Shown piece by piece: positions 24,701 to 35,500 of a DNA stretch of 64,000 bases. The position numbers and the translations under genes are program-made. The notes beneath the pieces are model-generated. The model saw nothing but the letters and a program-made list of their open reading frames with translations, was not told the DNA's origin and made no database searches. Numbering within the stretch: position 1 is the first letter of the stretch; each line of letters starts with the position of its first letter. The stretch is taken from assembly GCA_030248215.1 (NCBI GenBank), contig JASANG010000396.1:1-64000 (forward strand), in the 5' to 3' direction. Origin of the DNA: Enoplolaimus lenunculus. Its lineage: Eukaryota; Nematoda; Enoplea; Enoplida; Thoracostomopsidae.

Positions 24701-26905
24701 GTGATACGTTGCTACAATGGCTTCAGAACAATCCAAAATACGCGGATTTGATGCCCGAATCAATCGCAAATCGTCCACGCCAAAGTTATGTCTCGTCGTT
24801 TTTGGATCCGTAAGGAAGCCGGATTGTAGTGTTTTGTGGATTTTAGTTTAGCTAATACGCCTCTATCGCAAATAATAGCATAGTAGCAGAGTTAAGGTTT
24901 CCGTTCGTAATTGGATTCGTCAAAGTCGCATTAAATTCAGATTTGGAATCGGTGAAATTGTGGGTTTGTGGCATCCAGTGCCACACTTAGTGTGTTAAAA
25001 CGGTCGAAGGAGTGTATGATCTCCATTAGAAATGTAAATTATTGCCAATCAATTAAACAAACGATACCTAACTGTATGAAAATGGAGATGGAATGAAAGG
25101 CAGTGTTTCGTTTTTAGAGAATCGTTTCATAATGCCGAAAAGTTGCTTTTGCGCGCTGTGCGTGAACGCGGTGGGGGAGTCGATCCAGATCTTCAAGTAA
25201 GATTTATATCAAAGTAAATAATAATTTTGCCAATTTGCTGAGTATAAGTAAGGAATGGTTAAAAACACAACGCAGGCTTGCATGGGATGGCACGTAAAGT
25301 TGTAGAGCTTAAACTTAGGAAGTGATAAAACTTACAATACGTGACAAAGTAGTTTGTTTTAGTGTTTAGAATCTGCCAAGCAGTGCCTGCTACAACAGTG
25401 TCAATAGTTAGTTTTAAACAAAAATATGGCTGGGCATTAAACCTTAAGCTTCCTCTATTCTAGTCCCACAGAAATACGTTCCGCCCCTGATCTGTACATG
25501 GGCCAAAGTACAGTTGTAAAACGGTCGAAGTAGCTTTGTTTGGTCAGTTATTTTTTTATATCTTGTTCCAATAAATTTTGTTTCAGAACGCTCTCGGTGT
25601 ATTGTATAACATATCAGGCGAATACAATAAAGCAGTTGAATGTTTTCAAGTCGCACTACAAATTAATCCTCAGGTATGTTACATATATTGTTGAACTGTC
25701 TTCAGAAATCAGTTGAAACAATAATTTATTGTTCAAAGCAGGCTTTAGTTTTGAAAAGTTTACATACATGAACAAGTTAGAAGATCTGCAATTTAAAAAA
25801 ACTTGCTGCTGCAAATATTTACAACGAAATTTTACTGTAGCTGAACGAGGCTGTATGAATTAAGTTCCTGTATATATTGCGTCATGAACTAAATTGCAAC
25901 TACAGGTATTGTACTGTGAATGCATTTTCGACCAATAAATTACACTGGTATGTATATAGTTGAAGCTGTATTCGTGAACCAATATTTTGAATTTTCGTTG
26001 GTAGGAACCGAGACTTTGGAATCGTCTGGGCGCAACGCTGGCAAACGGGGATCGTTCTGCAGAAGCTGTCGCCGCTTATCATCGCGCGCTATCACAGTAT
26101 TCGGGATTTGTTCGAGCTCGTTATAATTTGGGAATCGCGTGTGTGAATCTAAAGTCTTACCGGTAAGAGTGGCATTATAATTGTCGTGCGGCGACGTTTC
26201 TCACTGTGCAATACCGTACACCAGCGATTTGCGAACGATGTCGCACCGTAGTGGAAGGCAACAACCGACGTGAATAGTTTTATAACATAGAGGTCTATGG
26301 TTAGTGTCGGCTTTCATGGTCACAAAAACTGGTTTAGTATAAATAAGTAAACCGAGGGTGAGTGTATTACTGTACGATGTCAATTACAAAGGTTTCACTG
26401 TATTGTTTTTGATTTCTTGCGTGTTCCTTGTTGGGTTTTTATCGTCTTGAGTTACAACATTTACTCTGCATGAAATAATGAACAATGGTCCTGCTTGTCT
26501 AGTCGAGCAGCAAGGGTTAGCACTTGCATGTCACAAATCAGGTTCAAATATATTATGTACTTAAAAATAGATTGCAGTTGAATTTAATTGGAAATATTTT
26601 GTTCTGAAAGCGGAAATTGTGTTTTCAGTGAAGCAATTGACCATTTTCTATCGGCGTTGAGTCTACAGCGGCACGGGATTGGACCTGACGGCGAAAATAT
26701 GTCAGACAATATTTGGGGAACGCTTAGGTTTGCAATGATTCAGCTTGGATCGGACTCGGTGGAAAATTTCGAGGCAACTCGAGATGCAGTTAACAGAAAA
26801 GACTTCAACGCGGTGGCAGCGAATTTTAAGTGGAATTCAGAGCAGACTGTTGGAAACACACCGGGTAATGCTGGGGTTTCCGGGGGTCAACGAACTGGAG
26901 TGTGA
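18704..26905 (+). CDS. PEX5: PEX5, peroxisomal targeting signal 1 (PTS1) receptor, complete
   Basis: PEX5 binds C-terminal SKL-type signals in the cytosol and carries cargo to the PEX13/PEX14 dock. Coding exons: 18704-18808, 19064-19102, 19375-19474, 20296-20509, 21531-21624, 22250-22321, 23090-23215, 23818-23961, 24298-24368, 24615-24809, 25118-25196, 25587-25673, 26005-26162, 26629-26905. Phases all agree and give 586 residues. The start [13 protein letters not shown] matches the family N-terminus, with the conserved Cys (residue 12) used for mono-ubiquitin recycling. WxxxF/Y dock motifs are WIAEF, WANEY, WASEY and WLDDF. The C-terminal TPR domain starts near residue 260, with [34 protein letters not shown] and [18 protein letters not shown]. 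The 39-nt second exon is the least certain. No PTS2/PEX7-binding insert was recognised. Several MITEs sit in the introns. Confidence 0.96.
19799..20110. mobile_element. MITE in PEX5 intron 3 (AGGGTTCAACC family)
   Basis: The ends AGGGTTCAACCGTAATTCCT and TTCCTGTTGGAACCCT are inverted complements. The body is non-coding, about 310 bp. Related, mostly partial copies are near 21075-21145, 39930-40280, 43335-43510, 47417-47742 and 56475-56545. No convincing target duplication was found. Confidence 0.75.
20697..21070. mobile_element. MITE in PEX5 intron 4 (CAGGGTGGCA family)
   Basis: The element starts CAGGGTGTCAC and ends near TTGTTGCCACTCTA, with GAATCCGAA-type words near both ends. The inner segment (20860-21070) matches 51036-51215, the better preserved copy in a CBP intron. 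A fragment of the AGGGTTCAACC family follows directly. Confidence 0.75.
21790..22124. mobile_element. Foldback element in PEX5 intron 5
   Basis: The ends ATATATGTCGTAGG and CCTACGACATATAT are inverted complements, extended inward by ACAATCTGC and GCAGATTGT. Inside are two near-identical segments around the palindrome CTGCTATTTTGCGCAATAGCAG-type core (21850 and 21925 areas) and repeated TATTGGCC words. It is non-coding and nearly fills the intron. Confidence 0.8.
22639..23076. mobile_element. hAT-type MITE (GCCGAT family) ending 13 nt before PEX5 exon 7
   Basis: The ends AGGGATGCGCCGAT and ATCGGCACATCTCT mark a relative of the 13942-14344 element. The right end lies 13 nt before the exon starting at 23090, so the intron's branch point is probably inside the element. 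No clear target duplication remains. Confidence 0.82.
23560..23760. repeat. CpG-rich AACCGC repeat block in PEX5 intron 7
   Basis: Many variants of GTAACCGCAATTTTAACCGC occur, then a right part with GCGATCGCG words. It is much more CpG-rich than its surroundings. It resembles a MITE with GCGGTTGC-type ends, but I could not fix borders. Confidence 0.6.
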
Positions 26906-27196
26906 ATGACCTGTGGGCCGTGTGAATGGACTGTTCTCAGTCGTGGTGGTGGTTGTTGTTGTTGTGGTGGTGGTGGTGGTAAAATTCGTGGGTTGGTAAA
27001 CTTAATTAAATGTAACTGTGATATTAAAGGCAACAAAAATTGTGTGGCTTCAGAACAGTACTATGATTATTTATAAACCTTTACTAGTGGTGATTGTAAC
27101 TGAACAGTTAAACTATTATACAGTTGATTTGGAATAGTAAACTTCAACAATAAGTAGGTCAATATAAGTCTGAGTTTGGATGTAATTCAACGCCAT

Positions 27197-27218
27197 AATA
27201 AATTATGCTTATAATAAA
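27197..27218 (+). promoter_or_regulatory. Candidate PEX5 polyadenylation signals
   Basis: AATAAA occurs at 27197-27202 and 27213-27218, about 290-315 bp after the PEX5 stop codon. Another lies near 27350. Confidence 0.5.
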
Positions 27219-27389
27219 AATTCAAAGGCTTGTTTTGTGTTTCTCGCGGCATTGCGTAGGCAGGTAATGGGATGTTTTTTACTGCGTTAAAGACTTGCAA
27301 GATGCGGAAAACGTATTGATGTTTTATTTGTGTGATAAAATATCTATAATAAAATATTAAATTTGTGTTGACCGAATTCGGTGGAACGT

Positions 27390-27465
27390 ATATCGTAGCT
27401 CAGTAGTTAGAGCAGCGGACCGGTAATCAGTATGTCTTGGGTTCGAGAGCTACCTCATCGGATGC
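27390..27465 (+). pseudogene. tRNA-like sequence (box A and box B), likely SINE or pseudogene
   Basis: TAGCTCAGTAGTTAGAGC (D arm, box A) and GGGTTCGAGAG (box B) have normal tRNA spacing. The anticodon loop would be CCGGTAA, but the anticodon stem pairs badly and the acceptor ends do not pair well. A GGT anticodon is not used by eukaryotic nuclear tRNA-Thr, so a working gene is unlikely. Confidence 0.5.
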
Positions 27466-27714
27466 AAAGTTTTCGTGAAAGGATCTATATGGTACTGTTT
27501 AACTTAGAATTGCTTAGATGGATAGGTAGGGAATTTTTTGGCCCATGTATATAACAGGGCCGGTACAGTAGTGTAAGCATATTCCTAAGCCTAAGCGTAA
27601 GCCTAAGCCTATGGATGAACCTATTCCTAAGCTCTATATCGGCCGAAAATTGGTATCATGCGTTTTCTTCTGCCGCTTGCTAAATTAATGTCAATATTCT
27701 AATGAATAATTAAG

Positions 27715-27860
27715 TCTCCACGGGCGGGAGGCGCTTACATTGACCACTGAGCTATGGGAGCTTGACGCCCCCACGGTGTATGGAGATTCTGCTCTGCGCA
27801 TGTTACTAAACACAGCTCACAGTGTCTGTATTAATACTCGATGAGTAAGGGTTAAAATAA
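27715..27860 (-). mobile_element. tRNA-like dispersed repeat, copy 1
   Basis: On the minus strand it reads ATAGCTCAGTGGTCAATGTA followed by CGCCTCCCGCCCGTGGAG, preceded by CACTGTGAGCTGTGTTTA and GCGCAGAGCAGAATCTCCA. The copy at 61540-61730 on the plus strand has the same order of blocks. Box A is tRNA-like; a SINE is the simplest reading. Confidence 0.7.
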
Positions 27861-29610
27861 TTTACCTTTAAACGCGGGTAAAAAGTGGGCGATGGGTACT
27901 TATATCTGTTTAGTGCGGGTAAATCAGACGGTAAGAAATCCTTATTTGAAAATTCTTCCGCACATCTGACTCTGAACGCATCAGAACCGCAATTATTAGC
28001 ATCTCCAGGAAATTTAAGCCCAGAAGCAGCATACTAACTAAACGCTAACGGCTCAACAAAATAAACGATTCATGCTTTCAGCAAATATTTTAATATCACT
28101 ATTATAAACAAGTTTAGAACAGCATCATATAGCAAACAAACTAAGTATCGCTTAGCGCCGAACAATTTATACGAGTTCTCATATCACGGTTCCACATGTA
28201 TAATAATGTATGTACATATATAATAATTAATCGAAACGCCAAGAAGTCACTCAACAAATATGATGACGCACTCACGCGTAATACATGAAAACAATAAAGG
28301 CAATTCAAATTCAGCCTACAAATCATGCAAAGTCGCAGTTGCATTGGCTATCCAAAATCTGCTTGTTTCTCTGCCTTTCAGTTCGCAATAAAACAAAAAA
28401 CACCAAAATCAAACCACAAGTGACTGATTTTGTGAAAATGGTAAAATTACGTTGTCAGTTTACATGTGTGGCATACACTGCACCAGCGACCAGTTATAAT
28501 TAATGTATACATACAATTTTCACTGAATCATGCATATACATACATATAGAGAATGAACCACTTCATAGTCGAGTGGTTGGTGTTGTGCACTAGAGCTGTC
28601 ATATATTATAGACCCTTCAATTGCAAGCTTGTTAAACAATTTTGGAAATTTCATCTAAGAGTCAACTCTGACAAAAACGTGTTTCGTTTACATAGATTTA
28701 ATTCTGATTGCATATATGAAACAAAATATGTTGTTACCAACCACCTTGATACAAAAATAAATGCAAAAAAATTACAGTGTATAAGTAACAGTTATAAGCT
28801 TATTGGAGATACGTTATATATAACTAAAGTATCATCAAACTAAAACAATGAACGTGTTAAATTCTGTATTACAAAAGCCACTCACGGGTATTAAACTAAA
28901 AGTAATCGTTTAAGTTACGATGGTCTGCAGCACGCGGTTCCGCAGTAAATTAAAAATTACCTTAGAGCATCTTACTCATGTTGTGGTGTCCGCCTGCAAC
29001 GATACAACTAACCGACAACAGCGACGAACCGTTGGCCCACCGATAGCACTGCGTAAGATTATATATGTGATACAAATAACACGCACTCATGGTAATCAAT
29101 ATGGTATATACATATATATCAATGAATGCTACTTCCCAAATTTACTCTGAAAGCAACGTAAGTTATTCACTTATGTGTTTACAGAACAGCAGCGTTGCAA
29201 ATAACAAAGATATGGTTTCTATAACATTACAATAAAACAAAACGACAATGTTATGCACGATTACACTAATGCCTACCAGCTGTTGCTTGAGTCGCAGACG
29301 TATAACAGAACAAACAAATACCGAATAAAAATTACATTCCAGTCTCATCGTCGTCCCCCAGAAATACATATACAAAACTATAAATAAATAAAGCACGTAT
29401 ATCAACCAGACCAGTCGCTATCTTTGAAATCAGTTATTGAATTAACTTGAAATTTGCCTAACATTTCACGAGAACACATACTCGTGCTACACGCGATATT
29501 ACTAAACTTGATTATCCCTGACCACAATATAAAAGCATTTTTCAGTAATATTGCTAGACAGCAACTGCAATTCTGAAATGCAGTATTTTTAACGAAGGTA
29601 CGGAATCTGG
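27861..29610. other. Gene-free stretch between PEX5 and CBP
   Basis: AT-rich with many short open frames of no recognisable content. I see no conserved gene, RNA or terminal-repeat element here. Confidence 0.4.
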
Positions 29611-29611
29611 A

Positions 29612-29860
29612 CCCCCCCAAGGAATTCAGTGAAAAGTCATCAACTATGAATTCAATGAAAAGTCGTCTTATTTATAGATCTCGACAAGTTGAATTAAACG
29701 GTACCACTTACTGAATCTGAGTCGCCCTAGGATTTCAGTGAAAAGTCATCCATGAGGAATTCAATGAATAATCGTCTGATCTATAAATCTCGACGAGCTA
29801 AAGTGAATGGTATTACTTACTGAATTTGAGTGGCCCTAGGAAGTCAATGAAAAGTTAACT
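29612..29860. repeat. Two tandem units of about 125 bp
   Basis: The order GGAATTCAGTGAAAAGTCAT, AATTCAATGAAAAGTCGTCT, ATAGATCTCGACAAG, TTACTGAATCTGAGTCGCCC is followed by a second, slightly diverged copy and the start of a third. Non-coding. Confidence 0.8.
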
Positions 29861-29965
29861 ACAACGCTCTGTGATTTGCAACCGATCCCTAAACAACACA
29901 GAGATACAAATACACAACCATGAATGAACGCATTCAATATGTGTACGTAAAACTTATTTTATTAT

Positions 29966-30016
29966 CAGTTGTTATTATTATTATTATTATTGTCATTATT
30001 TATTATTATTATTTTA
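29966..30016. repeat. (ATT)n microsatellite
   Basis: ATT triplet run with two interruptions. The rest of 30017-31145 shows no gene; a candidate CBP polyadenylation signal (AATAAA on the minus strand) is at 30696-30701, 445 bp after the CBP stop. Confidence 0.85.
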
Positions 30017-30695
30017 CGCAACACTGATGACGCAATAGATCGCGTGGATTAGATGCAATAACAACCTGAGACGTAGGTAGGTAGACCGTCCTCCGACGCC
30101 AACAGGAATCAAATACCAAGGATGGATATATACGTAGTACTCTGTCGCCTGGCAATCAAAAATCGTCCAAGCACAGCACAAGCACTGTCTCTAGCTTTAC
30201 ATAAACTTATGACATTCATTGTGCACACGTAGAATAACACGACGTTTAGTAATGATGGTTTTTCTATACACAAGGCGAAGTAACGTTAAGTAAAACTGCC
30301 CATAAACCGAAAGTAACGTTGTTCACAATGTTTTGTCACTGTTGTCATTATTGTATTACAAGTAAAGTGGTGAGTGTATGGTCACCATACTGGGATTCAA
30401 CAACGCATTCGGTACAAATCTATAATTATGGAAGATCGCAAACATCAAAAGCTTTAGTTACTTGCTGGGTTCACGCCATTAGTCTCCGCTTTTCATTTAT
30501 GGAGAAGACGGTGAGCAGAACAACCGAAACACCAATATATATCACCAGTGAGACACTACCAAGAATGCACTACGCATCTGCAATACGTATTTTTAAATCC
30601 ACATTCACTCAAGTTCTCGTTAGCCACAACTAAATTTACCCGAATATAAAACTCATAGACATCCACTGTAGCCGTTAATTTTTGTTTCAAGCATT

Positions 30696-30701
30696 TTTAT
30701 T
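30696..30701 (-). promoter_or_regulatory. Candidate CBP polyadenylation signal
   Basis: AATAAA on the minus strand, the first one after the CBP stop codon at 31146. Confidence 0.45.
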
Positions 30702-31145
30702 CAATGCTACCTGAGTCACTGATGACATCATCGCTGCTGTAGCGTTGTCATCATTACTCACAACGTACTCTTCTGTATTGTCAGCGGCAACATGTGGCGA
30801 AATATGTTCCATTTACCACTGGTGTCATGCAACCACTTGCAGCTGCGTTATTCGCGCTAATTTTGTTCCTACCGGGATCATTCGCTGGAAACGACTGCTC
30901 ACCGCGGCTATCAGCATCAGCAATAGAATTGAACGTCTCAAAACCATATGACACAGTTGCAGTTGTGTCTCGGTTCACCGTATTACTGATTTTATTAATC
31001 TTACTATGCTGTGACAATTTCGATGAAGCCGGTGTTGTAATCTGCGCCCCCCCTTGTCGCTATAGAAGTGCAGGTGGTCGACGACGAATGATTGTGTTCT
31101 TGTTGACGTTGTTGTGACAACATCGCCACAAATAGCGTCACCGTT

Positions 31146-32544
31146 TCAACTACTAAACGTACCGCTGACATCATTTACTGGTGATGATGACGTTTGCAGT
31201 GTAGGACATGACATTCGTTGAACCATCACTGCATTTAATAGCAGTGGGCCACTGGTATTGCCAATGTTGTTGTTGACGTTGTCGTTGCTAGTTGTAACCA
31301 TTCTAACTTGTCCATTATGGAATTGTTGTTGTTGATCATGATGTATTACGTTATTAATACCATCACTGTTGTTGTTGTTGTTGTTTGAAGTGCTTATCCA
31401 TTGCTGTTGCTGCTGAAGGCTGTTGTGATGAGATGTTCGAAATGAAGCATTTGCGGGCGTGTCTCTCCTACTAACCATCATTTTTTGTTGATTAGCAATC
31501 ATATTGTTTTTGTTGTTACCGTTGTTGTTGCTACTGTTGTCACCGCCGGCTGACATACACATAGCGTCTAACCAAAACACAAAACAACAAAAAAAATTGA
31601 TTAAACCGATCAAAAATTATTTTAATAAAGTGTGTAACAGTCTTTTGTAATGACACGAAGGCTATTTTGGAAAAGAGCGCAGGTTAATCTAACCTAAACA
31701 GCGACTCCTCTAAAAACTAAAGAATGCTCTCGAATTATTTGTAGACTTGCTGAAACTCGTTTATAAACTGACAGCCGTGGTGATAATATAAAACATTAGA
31801 AAGTTGTGCGCCGCGGGCAGATTTTTTTAAACTTTAGTAAAAATAAAGTTCATTACATACCTGTTGCACTGCGTATATATATTACACATACTACAGCTTA
31901 CCAGCATGATTTTCTGTCCCAGGCGGCGGCTGCATTCGTGGCTGGCTGACACTTGCACCGACACCATGCTGGGGTGCCATTCCAGGTGTACCGGCGATTG
32001 GAAACCGGCCTTGCTGTGCAACCGGACCAGCGCCACTCGTATAGACGTGATACTGTTGCTGTGAATGAGGTCCTGCAGCCCCGACCGCAGCATGATGATA
32101 CACTGCAGCAGCAGCGTTGCTGCCGCCGCTATTGGTAGCCGACACATTAGCTACAACACCACCACCGCCAAGTTTGATTCCTACGTGGCCGCCACCTCCA
32201 GCAGGACCACCGGTTACTCCGCCAACAACTGGCATTTGAACGATACCACTTGAACTGCTACCGCCACCGGCACTAGTCGGAATTCCTCCACTGCTTGATG
32301 ATCCAGCAAGGCGAACGCCTCCACCGCTACAAGACGGTGGCGGAGGTGTAGCTCCAGGCGGCCCATGATGCTGCATCATTGTTTTACCAGCCATCGCTTC
32401 AACTTCACGAGCAGCAATTAGAGCTGCCATGTTTTGTTGTGATTGTTGTTGCTGAGGAGATTGAAGTTGATGTTGTGACGGTGCGGCACTGGAATTGTTC
32501 GGGCCACCGCCGGAACCGGTAGCATGCGGTCCAGCTCCAACAAT
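31146..32544 (-). CDS. CREBBP: CBP exons 26-27, low-complexity C-terminus
   Basis: Exon 26 starts [15 protein letters not shown] and is Gln/Gly/Ala-rich; exon 27 ends [10 protein letters not shown] before the stop at 31146. The helical NCBD that normally binds p160 co-activators in this region was not recognised in exons 25-27. The stretch [17 protein letters not shown] is the only helix-like part. Confidence 0.88.
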
Positions 32545-35500
32545 CTGGAAGTAGTGAACAACCAAAAAATGAGTGAAATCAAAACTATAACTTCACATGC
32601 CTACCAATAAATATATAGTATACTTTTAAGATTAATATCAAGGCTGTGAAACTCAACCCAACCTCAAGACAAAAGCAATTTAAACTATATAAAGCCATAC
32701 ATTTATATATATTCAACGCACACATGTGTAGAATGTTCAAAAAGTTACATGTGGTATTATTAATACATCCTGTATATCAATAGGTGCAAGTCTTTGGAAG
32801 CTTTTCTGTCATTCTAATGCAATAAAGAGACAAAGAAACAGAAACAAACAAACAAACAAGCAAACAAAGAAACAAACAAATCCCTGTGAAAACGCTCTTA
32901 CTTGAGTTGGTCCGCCTGGCTGGTGATACTGGCTCGCTGCAACACCATAACTATGTTGCGGTGCCTGTTGTTGCACCATCATATGCTGTTGGTTTTGCGC
33001 CGCCGCTCCGTGATGACCGTGATTGGTAGACGACACCGCAACCGCTCCACCACCGCTTACCGAAACTAAAATTTGATGTGGCGGCCCGTGTTGTTGCGGT
33101 TGAGACGACGTCGCCGATGATGTAGACTGAGACTGCTGTTGATGACCACCGCTTCCGCCTGAAAACTGTTGACTGCTACCAACTCCGCTCATATTCGGTC
33201 CCCCAGCGTACATGCGTTGCTGTTGTTGACTCGGATGAACTAGATGATGATGGCCGCCACTGCTGCCGCTGAGAAGATGTTGGGATGACTGCATTGGTCC
33301 AAGGGTACCAGCGCCTCCGCCACCGTTGTTGTTGCCAGATGCAATCATCATTCCACCACCACCTTTCCCACCACCAACAATCATTGCTCGTTGTTGTTGC
33401 TGAATATGCTGTTGTTGGTGATGTTGCTGTTGAGCGTGATGATGATGACTCGACATTTGCATCATATGATGTTGCTGTTGCTGCTGCGGATGATGAGACT
33501 GGCTACTTACAGGTCCGCCGCCTGTCGACATATTGCCATGCTGCTGGTGTCCACCTCCAAATCCACCACTAACCATCGATTGTTGCTGCTGGTGGTGGTG
33601 CTGCTGTTGCGAATGCATTCCAATACCGCTGCCAACACCAGATATATGATGGCCCAATGCTGATGCCACCATACCATGCTGATGATGATGCGATGACGTA
33701 GTGACATCGGCATCGCCGCCTACTACCATCGCCGTCGAAGAACCGCCAACGGCGCCACTTCCAGCAGCACATGTTGCCGCTGAGGGCGCCGGTGCTGGCG
33801 GCGGCGGCGTAGGCTGCGCTGACGGCGTTGCTCCATTACCGCCGCTACCACCACCGGAATTCATCAGCCGAATTTGTGCGATCCGCCTGCGCGACTCCCA
33901 GTCTCGACGGACACGCTTTTGACGTTCTTGTTCGTCAAGTTTTTGTCTGATAAGCGTACAAAACGGCACCGAGCAAGCGGCAGCGTCTTCTTTGCAATTT
34001 TTGGCATGAAAACAACACAGCGCAATGAGTTGCTTGCAGACCGGGCAAGATCCGTCGCCGCGACGCCGGCAAGATTTCGCATGCTGTACGACGCGTTTCA
34101 TTTTGTGACACGTACCGCGTTTACAGTTGTACTCTTTGCATTGGCACGCGTGCACCAACGATTGAATACATTTACGAATCATTTCAGTGCGGTCGTGACC
34201 GCCGCCCGCTTGCCCGCCCGCGCCGCCTGGTCCACCAGCGCCACCTGGGCCACCAGCGCCGCCACCCGCTCCTGGCCCTCCAGTGAGACCCAACCGGCGA
34301 TTGCTGCCGTCGCCGCTTGCTTGTCCACCGCCACCGTCCATCATCGATTGAATTTGGTCCAAACGATGCTGATGTGGTATCAGTGGTTTACACTTGTCGC
34401 ACAAATCGAAATCCTGTTCAGATAACACAACATACGTAACAACATTGATATGTGCATAAATATATAACGGATAATTTTTAATTAAAACAAATACGCTTTC
34501 GTTAAAATTTTCAGCCTCATCCACGTTAAGGCAAAGTGGCCCTGACCATGCCCAAAGTTGAACAGTAAATTTTTTACTCAAACAAATTTATGCTACGTAA
34601 TAAAACATAATTTAAATGTGTACGAAACTGTTACTAGCAGATTATTTCGTATAAACAATGATTTTAAACATAAAACAGTAAAAAAGCATCTGAAAAATGT
34701 CACGCAACTGCTGTATGATTCTACCAAACACAACTGAGAACAGGTGTACAATACCGCATCGGTGAATCACTCTAGCATGTAAATATTTAAATATTAAGAT
34801 TGCTGATGAAATTTGAAAACAAAATGATTTGAATTGCGCAAAATAGGTATGATTTGGCATTGTAATCAAACTACAAACGCTTTTAAAACATTTCAAACAA
34901 AATAACATACACTCAATTTTTTGTCTTAAATATTATTAACATAGCAGAGCTTTTTTGGAAACACAAGAAACCAGTGTTACAGCAGCTTTATATTCTACTC
35001 TTCGAGGCCTATTCAGGGGTTGCCGAACCAACAAAACTGATCACACCGTAACTTTTAAGAACAATTTTGTCTAACCCCGGTCTCGACACCGTTTATACCT
35101 TCCATTCCCAGGGTATACCCAGTACCAATCAGAGTTACATCCGGGTCCCAGAATAAAATTATATGGCAAAACTAGCTTAGTGATTTTAGCATCTCGTGGT
35201 TACATTCTCAATAGTGACTGCCCATAGCAAAACTGAAAAGGCTAAAGAATTTATCACATGGTTTTGCATCCTGCTAACTTTCTGAAATACATTTGAGACA
35301 TAACAGTCTTCTTTGAGTAATGAATAACCTACGTATATTTATTTGGATTACAATTGCTAACCTTAATTAGGAACGGTTGGGATACAGAGAAGACATGACA
35401 TGTGTCATTTTAAGTTATCAATTAAACATCTTACTTAAGTTTAGCTGCATTGAGCATTGATCTAAGTCAAAGATAGCTTGGTAAATCATTAATCAAAGGT

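Noticed and set aside
27390-27465. Functional tRNA-Thr(GGT)
   Set aside because: Anticodon stem and acceptor pair poorly and this anticodon is not used in eukaryotic nuclear tRNA sets.
30319-30633. 104-residue plus-strand open frame between PEX5 and CBP
   Set aside because: No motif, no splice context and composition like the surrounding intergenic DNA.
33285-34425. Plus-strand open frames opposite CBP exon 25
   Set aside because: Shadows of the GC-rich, repeat-rich coding exon.
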